A DNA stretch of 64,000 bases from Streptomyces sp. Act143 (GCF_003143935.1 NZ_QFRX01000001.1:9145403-9209402); one strand, 5' to 3'. Counted from the stretch's first letter, positions 53,424-62,139 are shown. A program made the numbers and translations. The notes: a model not told the origin generated them from the letters alone.

Positions 53424-54698
53424 TCAACCCTCCCTCGCCGCCGCGCACACGGCCCGCGCGATCCGGGCCACGTCCGCGTCGGCCGTGACGTACGGCGGCA
53501 TCGTGTAGACGAGGTCGCGGAACGGCCGCAGCCACACGCCCTCGCGCACGGCAGCCTCCGTGGCCGCCTTCATGTCCACGTCGTGGTCGATCTGGACCAC
53601 GCCGATCGCGCCGAGGACACGGACGTCACGCACGCCCGGGAGCTCGCGCGCGGGAGCCAGGCCGTCCTCCAGGCCCGCCTCGATCCGCTTGACCTCGGCC
53701 TGCCAGTCCTGGCCGAGCAGCAGCTCGATCGACGCGCAGGCCACGGCCGCGGCGAGCGGGTTGCCCATGAACGTCGGGCCGTGCGCCAGCACCGGCACCT
53801 CGCCCCGCGAGATCCCGTCGGCCACGCGTGCCGTGCACAAGGTGGCCGCCAGCGTCAGGTAGCCGCCGGTCAGCGCCTTGCCCACGCACATCACGTCCGG
53901 CGTCACCGCCGCGTGCTCCGCCGCGAACAGGGCGCCGGTCCGCCCGAAGCCGGTGGCGATCTCGTCGAACACCAGCAGCACGTCGTGCGCGTCGCACGCC
54001 TCGCGCAGCACCCGCAGATACGCGGGGGAGTGGAACCGCATCCCGCCCGCGCCCTGCACCACCGGCTCCACGATCACCGCGGCCAGTTCGTCGGCGTGCC
54101 GCTCGATCAGCGCGCGCAGATGGTCGGCGTACGACTCCTCGTACTCCGTCGGCGGCGCGTCCGCGAACACCTGGCGCGGCAGCACCCCCGTCCACAGGTC
54201 GTGCATCCCGCCCTCGGGGTCGCACACCGACATCGGCTGCCAGGTGTCCCCGTGGTAGCCGCCCCGCCAGGTCAGCAGCCGCTGCTTGCCGCCGCGCCCC
54301 AGCGAGCGCCAGTACTGCAGGCACATCTTGACCGCGACCTCGACCGACACCGACCCGGAGTCGGCCAGGAACACATGCTCCAGGCCGTCGGGCGACATGT
54401 CGACAAGGTGCTTCGCGAGGCGTACGGCGGGCTCGTGGGTGAGTCCGCCGAACATCACATGACTCATCCGGCCCAGCTGCTCGCCCGCGGCCTCGTTGAG
54501 CACCGGGTGGTTGTAGCCGTGGATGGCCGACCACCAGGAGGACATGCCGTCGACCAGCTCACCGGCGGACGTCCGCAGCCGCACCCCGCTCGCCGACTCC
54601 ACGACGAGCGGTTCCACCCGGCCGGGCATCGGCCCGTACGGATGCCACACGTGCCGCCGGTCGAGCTCCAGCAGCTCGGACACGGGCAGCTCAGGCAT
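53424..54698 (-). CDS. bioA: Adenosylmethionine-8-amino-7-oxononanoate aminotransferase
   Basis: 424 residues, class III PLP aminotransferase making DAPA from KAPA with SAM as amino donor. Features: DRRHVWHPYGPM (start typical of BioA), DGMSSWWSAIHGYNHP, LVFDEIATGFGRTG and PLP Lys in DVMCVGKALTGGY. ATG at 54698 overlaps the bioB stop by 8 bases. Coupled to bioD. Confidence 0.95.
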   Translation of the reverse strand: MPELPVSELLELDRRHVWHPYGPMPGRVEPLVVESASGVRLRTSAGELVDGMSSWWSAIHGYNHPVLNEAAGEQLGRMSHVMFGGLTHEPAVRLAKHLVDMSPDGLEHVFLADSGSVSVEVAVKMCLQYWRSLGRGGKQRLLTWRGGYHGDTWQPMSVCDPEGGMHDLWTGVLPRQVFADAPPTEYEESYADHLRALIERHADELAAVIVEPVVQGAGGMRFHSPAYLRVLREACDAHDVLLVFDEIATGFGRTGALFAAEHAAVTPDVMCVGKALTGGYLTLAATLCTARVADGISRGEVPVLAHGPTFMGNPLAAAVACASIELLLGQDWQAEVKRIEAGLEDGLAPARELPGVRDVRVLGAIGVVQIDHDVDMKAATEAAVREGVWLRPFRDLVYTMPPYVTADADVARIARAVCAAAREG

Positions 54699-55920
54699 TG
54701 GGCGCGAGATCCGTTCCAGCACCTCGACGGCGTACGGCGACCAGGTCCGTACGGGGCTCGTTGGCCTCCGGAACGGCGGAGGCGGCGGCCGTTCCGCACA
54801 CCGAACCGCACCCGGCGCTCTCGTGCGACCCACACCCGCCCGCGGCCTCGTGCGATCCGCAACCGCCCGCGCCCTCGTGCGATCCGCAGCCGCCCCCGGC
54901 CGCAGCCGCCACGTCCGCCCGGTGCTGCGGCAGCGTGACCTCGCCCGCACCCTCCACCTCGAACCCGGCGTCCGCGATCATCTCCAGGTCGGCCTTGCCC
55001 GCCTGGCCCTCGGAGGTCAGGTAGTCGCCGAGGAAGATCGAGTTGGCGAGGTTCAGGGCGAGCGGCTGCATCGTGCGCAGATGGACCTCACGGCCGCCGG
55101 CGATGCGGACCTCGACGTCCGGGCAGACGAACCGGACCATCGCCAGGATGCGCAGACAGCGCTGCGGGGTGAGGTTCCACTCCTTGGCCAGCGGGGTGCC
55201 CTCGAAGGGGATCAGGAAGTTGACCGGAACCGAGTCCGGGTCCAGCTCGCGCAGCGAGAAGACGACGTCGACCAGGTCCTCGTCCGACTCGCCCATGCCC
55301 GCGATCAGGCCCGAGCAGGCCGACAGACCCGCCGCGTGCGCCTTCTGCACGGTGTCGACGCGGTCGGCGTAGGTGTGCGTCGTCGTGATGTCGCCGTACG
55401 TCGCCTCGGAGGTGTTGAGGTTGTGGTTGTAGGCGTCCGCGCCCGCCTCGCGCAGCCGCTCGGCCTGGCCGTCGGAGAGCAGCCCGAGACAGGCACAGAC
55501 CTCGACGTTCTCGTTCTGGTCCTTGATCGCCTTGATGGTGCCCGCGACCCGGTCCACGTCCCGGTCCGTCGGGCCACGACCGCTCGCCACCAGGCAGACC
55601 CGCTTCGCGCCGCCCGCGAGCCCGGCCGCGGCGGCCTTGGAGGCCTCGTCGGGCTTCAGCCACGTGTACTTCAGGATTCCGGCCTCGGAGCCGAGCCGCT
55701 GCGAGCAGTAGGAGCAGTCCTCGGGGCACAAGCCGGACTTGAGGTTGACGAGGTAGTTCAGTTTCACCCGTCGGCCGAACCAGTGCCGGCGCACCTTTCC
55801 GGCCGCGGCCACCACGTCGAGCAGGTCGTCGTCGGAGGTGGCGAGGACGGCGAGCGCCTCGTCGCGGGTCGGCAGCTCGCGCCGAAGCCCCTTGTCCACC
55901 AGCGTGTTCAGCAGGTCCAT
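54691..55920 (-). CDS. bioB: Biotin synthase with Cys/His-repeat tail
   Basis: 409 residues, radical-SAM enzyme inserting sulfur into dethiobiotin. The [4Fe-4S] motif is CPEDCSYC (Cys65, 69, 72); the BATS domain follows. From residue 335 there is an extra tail of three repeats of the GCGSHE type with five cysteines and three histidines, encoded by 27-bp tandem repeats. This may bind metal or supply Fe-S or sulfur; most BioB proteins lack it. ATG at 55920. First gene of the operon, divergent from bioF. Confidence 0.94.
   Translation of the reverse strand: MDLLNTLVDKGLRRELPTRDEALAVLATSDDDLLDVVAAAGKVRRHWFGRRVKLNYLVNLKSGLCPEDCSYCSQRLGSEAGILKYTWLKPDEASKAAAAGLAGGAKRVCLVASGRGPTDRDVDRVAGTIKAIKDQNENVEVCACLGLLSDGQAERLREAGADAYNHNLNTSEATYGDITTTHTYADRVDTVQKAHAAGLSACSGLIAGMGESDEDLVDVVFSLRELDPDSVPVNFLIPFEGTPLAKEWNLTPQRCLRILAMVRFVCPDVEVRIAGGREVHLRTMQPLALNLANSIFLGDYLTSEGQAGKADLEMIADAGFEVEGAGEVTLPQHRADVAAAAGGGCGSHEGAGGCGSHEAAGGCGSHESAGCGSVCGTAAASAVPEANEPRTDLVAVRRRGAGTDLAPNA
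54821..54901. repeat. Three 27-bp tandem repeats in the bioB 3' end
   Basis: Units begin at 54821, 54848 and 54875 with TCGTGCGA and encode the GCGSHE repeats of the tail. The period is nine codons; single substitutions distinguish the copies. Confidence 0.88.
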
Positions 55921-55973
55921 GAGAGCTGATCCTGTCCTAAGGAGCCGTCTCCGGCCAAGGAGAGTTCGCACAA

Positions 55974-56018
55974 CAGCCGCCATTCACTGTGTGGGTATTG
56001 CCACACAGTGGGCGGCTG
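55974..56018. promoter_or_regulatory. Large palindrome in the bioB/bioF divergent promoter
   Basis: CACTGTGTGG (55985-55994) and CCACACAGTG (56001-56010) are perfect inverted repeats around GTATTG. They are nested in a second pair, CAGCCGCC (55974-55981) and GGCGGCTG (56011-56018), with a three-base offset. It is centred between the start codons (about 77 bases from bioB, 70 from bioF). It probably is the operator for a biotin regulator; an attenuator hairpin is less likely. Confidence 0.7.
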
Positions 56019-56067
56019 CTCGTCCCACTAGTGTCTGTTCGCTGCCTACAAAACCTCCGGAGGACCC

Positions 56068-57195
56068 ATGGCGTTCGGCTGGATCGACGAGCAGGCGCGG
56101 CTGCGCCGCCGCGCCGGACTCGTACGGACCCTGCGACCGCGCCCCGCCGCCTCACCGCTCCTGGACCTCGCGAGCAACGACTACCTGGGGCTGGCCCACC
56201 ACCCCGAGGTGGCGGAGGGCGCCGCGCGGGCCGCGCGGACCTGGGGCGCGGGCGCCACCGGCTCCCGGCTCGTCACCGGAACCACCGAGCTGCACACCGA
56301 GCTGGAACGGGAACTGGCCGAATTCAGCGGCTTTCAAGCGGCCCTCGTCTTCTCCTCCGGTTACGCGGCCAACCTCGCCGCGGTCACCGCGCTCGCACCG
56401 CACGGCTCGCTGATCGTCTCCGACGCCGGAAACCACGCCTCTCTGATCGACGGCTGCCGGCTGGCCCGCGGCACCACCCAGGTCGTCGGGCACGCCGATC
56501 CGGAGGCGGTGCGCAAGGCGCTCCAGACGCATGACGGTCCGGCCGTCGTGGTGTCCGACACGGTGTTCTCCGTCGACGGCGACGCCGCCCCGCTGGCCGC
56601 GCTCGCCGCGGCGGGCCGGGAGCACGGCGCCGGTCTGGTGGTCGACGACGCCCACGGCCTCGGGGTGCTCGGCGACGGTGGCCGCGGCGCTCCGTACGCG
56701 GCGGGGCTCGCGGGCGCCGACGACGTCGTCGTGACGGTCACGCTGTCCAAGTCGCTGGGCAGCCAGGGCGGCGCCGTCCTCGGCCCCGCCCGGGTGATCG
56801 ACCACCTGGTCAACGCGGCACGGACGTTCATCTTCGACACGGGGCTGGCCCCCGCGGCAGCGGGAGCGGCCCTGTCGGCGCTGCGCCTGCTGCGTCGCGA
56901 GCCGGAGCGGGCGGCCCGGGCGCGCGAGGTGGCCGCAGAACTGCACGCACGGCTGACCGCCGCGGGGCACGAGGCGGTACGTCCCGACGCCGCGGTGGTC
57001 TCCGTGCGTGCGCCGTCCCCGGAGGGGGCCGTGCAGTGGGCGGCCGACTGCCGTGCGGCAGGCCTGTCCGTGGGCTGTTTCCGTCCTCCTTCCGTGCCCG
57101 ACGGCATCTCGCGGCTGCGGCTGACCGCCCGCGCGGACCTCTCCGGGGCGCAGATCGAACGCGCTGTACGTGTGATCGGTGAGACACGACCATGA
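56068..57195 (+). CDS. bioF: 8-amino-7-oxononanoate synthase
   Basis: 375 residues, alpha-oxoamine synthase: pimeloyl-CoA (or -ACP) plus alanine to KAPA. Visible: DLASNDYLGLAHHPEV, GAGATGSRLVTGTTELH, DDAHGLGVLGDGGRGAP and the PLP Lys in VTLSKSLGSQGG. ATG at 56068 with GGAGG a few bases upstream. Divergent from bioBAD. Confidence 0.95.
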   Translation: MAFGWIDEQARLRRRAGLVRTLRPRPAASPLLDLASNDYLGLAHHPEVAEGAARAARTWGAGATGSRLVTGTTELHTELERELAEFSGFQAALVFSSGYAANLAAVTALAPHGSLIVSDAGNHASLIDGCRLARGTTQVVGHADPEAVRKALQTHDGPAVVVSDTVFSVDGDAAPLAALAAAGREHGAGLVVDDAHGLGVLGDGGRGAPYAAGLAGADDVVVTVTLSKSLGSQGGAVLGPARVIDHLVNAARTFIFDTGLAPAAAGAALSALRLLRREPERAARAREVAAELHARLTAAGHEAVRPDAAVVSVRAPSPEGAVQWAADCRAAGLSVGCFRPPSVPDGISRLRLTARADLSGAQIERAVRVIGETRP

Positions 57196-57236
57196 GTCGG
57201 CGTGACACGGCCGTGTTCGGACAGGATCGGAACTGA

Positions 57237-57458
57237 TCAGAACGCGGCCGTGAACTCCGCCCAGCTCCCGGGGGAGAAGAGCAGCGCGGGTCCGGACGGG
57301 TCCTTGGAGTCGCGTACGGCGACGAGCCCGGCCCGCAGGCCGGCTCCTGGCCGAGCGGTCTCGACACAGTTGTTCGCTCCGGTGCTGTAACTGCTGCGCA
57401 GCCACCGCACGTCGAGCAGATCGGTACTGGCAGGTACGTTCCGAGGCAGTGCAGACAT
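57237..57458 (-). CDS. DUF397 family protein
   Basis: 73 residues. Family pattern WLRSSYSTGANNCVETA followed by VAVRDSKDPSGPALLFSPGSWAEF. DUF397 genes accompany XRE/DUF5753 regulators in actinobacteria, and in whiJ systems the pair forms a repressor/antagonist unit. AAGGAGG precedes the ATG at 57458. Nine bases follow the upstream XRE gene, so they are one operon. Confidence 0.92.
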   Translation of the reverse strand: MSALPRNVPASTDLLDVRWLRSSYSTGANNCVETARPGAGLRAGLVAVRDSKDPSGPALLFSPGSWAEFTAAF

Positions 57459-57467
57459 GGTGCCTCC

Positions 57468-58337
57468 TTACGCGCCGTCACCTATCCCGGCGATGTAATC
57501 CAACGAGTCCTCGGGTGAAAGGGCGTGGATCTGAAGGGTGTTGAAGGCCTCGGTGTAGGCCCGGAGGTCTTCTTTCCGCTCCAGGTAGAGGCTACTCGTC
57601 AAGTGGTCGAGAACAACCACGTCCAGATCAGAAGTGCGCGAAAAGGAGAAGATAACGAAAGGACCGGTGATGCCGATGTGCGCTCCCGCGGCGAAGGGCA
57701 ACACCTGAAGTCTGACCTGAGGGAGCCGGGCCGCCTCGATGAGCCGTGTCAACTGCCGGGCCATCACCCCGGGTCCGCCGACCTCGCGGCGCAGCACCCC
57801 TTCGTCGAGTACCGCGCTCAACTCCAGCGGCGGGTCCGCCCGTAACACGTCCTGCCGGGCCAGCCGCACCTCGACCAGCGCGTCCAGCCGGTCGTCCGCC
57901 TCCTCGTCGAGGCCGCCCACCGCGGCCCGGGTGACCGCACGGGCGTACTCGGGCGTCTGCAACAGGCCGGGGACGACGGAGATCTCCAGCGTACGCATCG
58001 CGCTCGCCTGCGACTCCAGACTGATGAAGTCCCGGTACGTCGGAGGCAGCACCCCGCGATAGGCGTGCCACCAGTGATGGCGCCCGCCGCTCTCGTCGGA
58101 CCCCGCCAACACCAGCAGCAACTCGCGCAGTTGGCTGTCGTGGACCTGGTAGACGTCCAGGAGTAACCGCACATCGGCCGGTTTCACACCGCTCGCGCCG
58201 GTCTCTATCCGGCTTACCTTGGACTGGTGCCATCCTGCCAACCGGGCCGCCTCACCACTGGTGAGCCCCGCACCGGTGCGCAATGCACGCAGTTCGGCGC
58301 CCAGCTTCCGGCGGCGCACCGCGGGACCGTGCTGCAT
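57468..58337 (-). CDS. WhiJ-like XRE regulator with DUF5753 domain
   Basis: 289 residues. N-terminal helix-turn-helix LGAELRALRTGAGLTSGEAARLAG then WHQSKVSRIETG; C-terminal DUF5753 with EISVVPGLLQTPEYARAV and the conserved middle (VLDEGVLRREVGGPGVMARQL). These act with DUF397 partners in developmental control. ATG at 58337 has AAGGAGT upstream. Divergent from the HATPase gene at 58550, the third member of the typical trio. Confidence 0.92.
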   Translation of the reverse strand: MQHGPAVRRRKLGAELRALRTGAGLTSGEAARLAGWHQSKVSRIETGASGVKPADVRLLLDVYQVHDSQLRELLLVLAGSDESGGRHHWWHAYRGVLPPTYRDFISLESQASAMRTLEISVVPGLLQTPEYARAVTRAAVGGLDEEADDRLDALVEVRLARQDVLRADPPLELSAVLDEGVLRREVGGPGVMARQLTRLIEAARLPQVRLQVLPFAAGAHIGITGPFVIFSFSRTSDLDVVVLDHLTSSLYLERKEDLRAYTEAFNTLQIHALSPEDSLDYIAGIGDGA

Positions 58338-58549
58338 GGGCTACTCCTTACTCCTTCCGAGGCGCCCAAATACGGTCTTCCGTCGGAGAGTTCACCGCTT
58401 CGAGCGACAGATATATGCATATCTTGGTGGATCGGCACCGTGACCGGCCTGGTAATGGCAGTCTGGCGAAGAAGCACCAGTCCGGGACCGTACTCGAACC
58501 ATCCGCTCCATGTCGGACTGCGGTCCCGTGGGAAAGGGACGACGTCGCC

Positions 58550-59008
58550 ATGGCAGACCACCTGGAAGCATCCGTCACTCTGCCGAGCGATCCCGCCTCG
58601 GTCTCCGCGGCCCGCGCCTACGTCCTGAGCACGCTGTCGGAGTGGGGGCTGCCGGCGGACACGGATGCGGCGGAGACGATCCGGCTCATCGTGTCCGAAC
58701 TCGCCACCAACGCCGTACAGCACACCTTCGGTCAGTCACCCACCTTCACGGTCGACCTCCACCTCGACCGCGACGAGCAGCTGCGCATCGGCGTCACCGA
58801 CAGCCACCCCCGCTTCCCGAAACGACTGCCGGCCGCCGTCCAGCAGGACAACGGCCGGGGCATGGTGATCATCCGCTGGCTCACCGCGGAGTGCGGCGGC
58901 AAGCTGAGAGTCAGGCCCACCCGCGAGGGCGGCAAGACGGTCTCCATCGAACTCCCGTGGACGGTACCGGCGGAGCCGGTGCCGGCGGCGGGGCAGCAGG
59001 AACCCTAG
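58550..59008 (+). CDS. HATPase_c anti-sigma-type ATP-binding protein
   Basis: 152 residues. N box RLIVSELATNAVQHT, G1 GVTDSHPRFP and G2 QDNGRGMVIIRWLTAECG. Same class as RsbW-like kinases. In whiJ-type loci such proteins (AbaA-ORF-linked) sit beside the XRE/DUF397 pair. ATG at 58550. G1 lacks the usual Asp-x-Gly triplet (DSHPRF), so ATP binding may be altered. Confidence 0.88.
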   Translation: MADHLEASVTLPSDPASVSAARAYVLSTLSEWGLPADTDAAETIRLIVSELATNAVQHTFGQSPTFTVDLHLDRDEQLRIGVTDSHPRFPKRLPAAVQQDNGRGMVIIRWLTAECGGKLRVRPTREGGKTVSIELPWTVPAEPVPAAGQQEP

Positions 59009-59017
59009 GACCTGCCG

Positions 59018-59950
59018 TCACCGTCCCGCCTGCCCGGCGGTCTGCCTGGCGCGGCCGAACGCGCCGCGCAGGAGTGCCCGGAAGGCGTCCGTCGCGGGCG
59101 CCGACTCGTCGGTCCGGTAGGCGACCGAGACGGTGCGGCGCAGATCTCCCGGCTCCAGCAGCCGCGTCCCCACCGGCGTGACCGCCATGCGCGCCACCAT
59201 CTCCGGCACGACCGCGATCCCCAGCCCCGCACTGACCAGGGCACACACCAGGGCGTACACCGGTGTCGCCACCAGCACGGACGGGGTGGCCCCGGCCCGG
59301 GCGAGCACCGCCTCCACACCCTTCCGGGCGGGGTGGTCCGGGGCCATGCTGATCAGTGGCTGTCCGGCGAGTTCCGTCAGCGGCAGGCGTGCGGTGCCGT
59401 CCGCGAGCGCGTGGCCCGGGGCGGTCACCAGGACCAGCTCCTCCACCAGCACCGGTTCCACGGCGACGGACGCGGGCAGCGGAACGGGCTCCGCGGGCTC
59501 GTAGAAGTGCGTCAGCGCCAGATCGACATCCCCGGCCGCCACCGCGGCCACCCCAGCGGGCGGTTCGAGGTGGGCCACGGTCAGCTCCACGTCCGGGTGC
59601 GCCCGGCGGAACGCGCTCAGCACCGGTGGCAGCACCTGCATGCCCGCGGTCTGGAAGGTGCCGAGCCGCAGCGTGCCGCCGGACAGCCCGGTCAGCCGGG
59701 CGATTTCATGGCGGGCCTGCTCCAGCTCGTCCAGCACCCGGCGGGCCCGGGCCACCAGCAGCTCACCGGCGTCCGTGAGCCGCGCGCCGCGGTGATGCCG
59801 TACGAGAAGAGCCGTGCCAGCCTCCCGCTCCAGCTTGGCCAGTTGCTGGGAGAGCGCGGGGGTGGTGTACCCGAGGCGCGCGGCGGCCCGGGTGATCGAG
59901 CCGGCCTCGGCGACCGCGACCAGCGCGGCGAGCCGGTTCGGGTCGTACAT
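59018..59950 (-). CDS. LysR-family transcriptional regulator
   Basis: 310 residues. Helix-turn-helix AALVAVAEAGSITRAAARLG, then a two-lobed substrate-binding domain. It is divergent from the LysE exporter at 60107, and probably activates it in response to an exported amino acid, by analogy with LysG/LysE pairs. Confidence 0.93.
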   Translation of the reverse strand: MYDPNRLAALVAVAEAGSITRAAARLGYTTPALSQQLAKLEREAGTALLVRHHRGARLTDAGELLVARARRVLDELEQARHEIARLTGLSGGTLRLGTFQTAGMQVLPPVLSAFRRAHPDVELTVAHLEPPAGVAAVAAGDVDLALTHFYEPAEPVPLPASVAVEPVLVEELVLVTAPGHALADGTARLPLTELAGQPLISMAPDHPARKGVEAVLARAGATPSVLVATPVYALVCALVSAGLGIAVVPEMVARMAVTPVGTRLLEPGDLRRTVSVAYRTDESAPATDAFRALLRGAFGRARQTAGQAGR

Positions 59951-60029
59951 GCCGGACTCCTGAGCCTGAAGGGCGGGCTTGAAGAGCGGGCTTGAAAGAG
60001 CAGTGCCCGCTGCGGTGCCTAGAGAGCTT

Positions 60030-60050
60030 GCCTAAAGACATGCTTAAGGC
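60030..60050. promoter_or_regulatory. LysR-type operator candidate
   Basis: GCCTAAAG (60030-60037) and CTTAAGGC (60043-60050) are inverted with one mismatch, five bases apart, and lie between the divergent lysR and lysE-like genes, 57 bases before the exporter's start. Confidence 0.55.
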
Positions 60051-60106
60051 AGACCCAGAATATTCGACATACCTGCTGAAGGCTCCCGCGCGGCAGGCTG
60101 GGCGGC

Positions 60107-60739
60107 ATGGACGGACAGCTCATCGCCTTCACCGGGGTCGCGGCCGGCATGGTCGCCATGCCCGGCGCGGATTTCACCGTGGTCGTACGCAATGCCCTCG
60201 TCTCCCGCCGGGCCGGCGTCGCGTGTGCGCTCGGGATCGCGGGCGGGCTGCTGCTGCACACGGCGCTGGCGGTGGCCGGAGTCGCCGCGGTCCTGACGGC
60301 CGTACCGGCGCTGTTCCGCGCACTCCAACTGCTGGGCGGTGTCTACGTGCTGTACCTGGGGGTGCGGACGCTGCGCGCGTTGAGCGGCCGTCCGGACCCG
60401 GCGGTCGAGGAGGCCGCGGGCGGCGCCGCACGACCGCTGCGGCAGGGGTTCGTCACCAACGCCCTCAATCCGAAGGCCCCCATCACCTTCCTGAGCCTGC
60501 TGCCGCAGTTCGTGCCCGCGGGCGATGCCGCGCTGCCCCGGACCCTGCTGCTGGCGCTGATCGTGGTGGTGCTCGCCCTGGTGTGGTTCCCGGCGGTGGC
60601 GCTGCTGGTGGACCGGCTGGGCCGGTGGCTCAGGCGGCCCCGGGCCGCACGGCTCGTCGCGGGCGTCACCGGCACCGCGCTGACCCTGCTGGGTGTGGTC
60701 CTGCTGTTCGAACCGCTGTCGGCCCTCAGGCGTGGCTGA
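60107..60739 (+). CDS. LysE/RhtB-family amino-acid exporter
   Basis: 210 residues, about six membrane helices (for example GIAGGLLLHTALAVAGVAAV and LLALIVVVLALVWFPAVALL). The family signature FVTNALNPKAPITFLSLLPQ is clear. Exports an amino acid or analogue. ATG at 60107. Partner of the divergent LysR regulator. Confidence 0.92.
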   Translation: MDGQLIAFTGVAAGMVAMPGADFTVVVRNALVSRRAGVACALGIAGGLLLHTALAVAGVAAVLTAVPALFRALQLLGGVYVLYLGVRTLRALSGRPDPAVEEAAGGAARPLRQGFVTNALNPKAPITFLSLLPQFVPAGDAALPRTLLLALIVVVLALVWFPAVALLVDRLGRWLRRPRAARLVAGVTGTALTLLGVVLLFEPLSALRRG

Positions 60740-60796
60740 TGCCGAGGCCCCGCAGGGGTGACGGCGGGTCAGGTCGCCGCCACCCCCGCGGGAAGG

Positions 60797-61270
60797 TCAC
60801 TTGACCCGGCCGTACCAGACGCTCTTCGTCCAGATCTTCTGGAGCTTCACGACCTCCCCGCTCTTCGGGGAGTGCCAGATCTTCCCCTTCCCGGCGTAGA
60901 TGCCGACGTGGTACACGTTCGACCCCGAGTGGAAGAACACGAGGTCTCCGGCTTTGCGGCTGCCGGCCGAGATGTGGCGGGTCTTGTTGTACTGCTGGGC
61001 CGCCGTGCGGGGCAGGCTTTTGCCGGCCTTCTTGTACGAGTACAGCGTGAGCCCGGAGCAGTCGAACCTGTGCGGCCCCGCGGCGCCCCACTTGTACGGG
61101 GAGCCCTTCTTGGAGGCCGCGATCTGGAGTGCCTTCGTCGCCGGTGTCGCGGCCGCGGCGTCGGAGGCGACGCCCGGGACCACGATGGAGCCGCCCACTG
61201 CGGCGATGGTGAGGGCCGAGGCCGTACCGGCTCGGGCCATGAGCGACGGGACACGATTGAGCGCAGACAT
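60797..61270 (-). CDS. Secreted NlpC/P60 cell-wall peptidase
   Basis: 157 residues. Signal peptide (SALTIAAVGGSIVVPGVA). NlpC/P60 domain with Cys in RFDCSGLTLYSYKKAG, His in NVYHVGIYAG and a third polar residue His in KIWHSPKSG. It cleaves peptidoglycan stem peptides. ATG at 61270 with AAGGG upstream. Its leader carries a c-di-AMP riboswitch, as is common for cell-wall hydrolases in Streptomyces. Confidence 0.9.
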   Translation of the reverse strand: MSALNRVPSLMARAGTASALTIAAVGGSIVVPGVASDAAAATPATKALQIAASKKGSPYKWGAAGPHRFDCSGLTLYSYKKAGKSLPRTAAQQYNKTRHISAGSRKAGDLVFFHSGSNVYHVGIYAGKGKIWHSPKSGEVVKLQKIWTKSVWYGRVK

Positions 61271-61279
61271 GCGCAACCC

Positions 61280-61482
61280 TTCGTCAGCCGCCTGTGAAGG
61301 ATGACCTGTCGGATTCGGGCTGGCGAAGTTGCCCGGCCGCTGACGCGGCTTCACCCCAAGGGATGCTCGGCCCGGTCATGGCGTGACCGTTCCGGCGACC
61401 CGTCGTGCTTGGGTCCTCCACTCCTGCCGATCCACTCCTGTCGACCGGTCATCCGGGTGGCGGCAGGACTCGGCGTCCACCC
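61280..61482 (-). ncRNA. c-di-AMP riboswitch (ydaO/yuaA type)
   Basis: Read leftward, the conserved elements occur in order: GCCGAGTCCTGCC, GATGACCGG, GGCAGGAGTGGAGG, CCTTGGGGTGAAGCCG, CCGGGCAACTTCGCC, AGCCCGAATCCGACAGG and CACAGGCGGCTG. These match the ydaO consensus, whose ligand c-di-AMP turns downstream gene expression off. It ends about 10 bases before the ribosome binding site of the NlpC/P60 gene. The boundaries are approximate. Confidence 0.85.
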
Positions 61483-61823
61483 GGATCGCCCCGCCGCTGC
61501 GGCGGGGGCTTGTCGTCAGACAGGGATCTTCACGTACTCAATGCCGAAAATCCCAATGGAATCGGGGATTTGTGTTGTTACTCACCACTCACCCGTTCGG
61601 GTGGACACTCCTCTGTTCGAGGGACTGTCCAGGGGTCCGCGGACCCCTGGACCAGGAGCGGAACGTCCTATTCCGTCCCCGGGCTACACGCGTTGCGCAA
61701 CCCTGACGGCCTTGCAGGACGACCGGCGACTACTCCAAATGGGGGTACGTCTTCTGGTCCGTTTGAAACCCGGCCCGGACGCCTCGCCGTCGGGACGGAC
61801 GGCCCGGACCGGGTGCGTCCGCA
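61483..61823. other. Intergenic region upstream of the riboswitch
   Basis: About 340 bases between the riboswitch and the end of the leftward small protein gene. It contains a CCCCGCC/GGCGGGG hairpin at 61489-61507. No supported gene; frames in it are Arg/Pro-rich. It must include the riboswitch promoter, which I could not locate. Confidence 0.4.
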
Positions 61824-62132
61824 TCAACTGCCGGGGTGTGGCGGCACCGTGACCCGCGCCGTGCGCCGCTCACCGTCCAGGACGCGCAACGCCCGCGCCA
61901 GGGTTGCGGCATGCAGCTCCGTCTCGCCCCGCTGGTGCATCAGCGTCAGCGCGTCCCGCAGTTCTGCCGCCTTGGCGACCAGCGCCTGGGCGGCCCGCAG
62001 GCCGCGGTAGGTGTCGCCGTCGTACGCGGGATTGATCCGGCCGAGCAGGTCGACCACGTCCAGGTAACGGTCGATCAACTCGCCCTCGGCGCGCGTCAGC
62101 GCGGGCAGCGGCGGGAGTTCCGGCGGCAGCAT
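61824..62132 (-). CDS. Small conserved-looking protein coupled to clpP
   Basis: 102 residues, mostly helical (LTRAEGELIDRYLDVVDLLG, AAQALVAKAAELRDALTLMH). Starts at ATG 62132, 7 bases past the clpP stop, with GGTGAGCGGG inside the clpP end as ribosome site, so it is cotranslated. No family name known to me. Could be an adaptor or regulator of this ClpP. Confidence 0.7.
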   Translation of the reverse strand: MLPPELPPLPALTRAEGELIDRYLDVVDLLGRINPAYDGDTYRGLRAAQALVAKAAELRDALTLMHQRGETELHAATLARALRVLDGERRTARVTVPPHPGS

Positions 62133-62139
62133 CGCCCGC

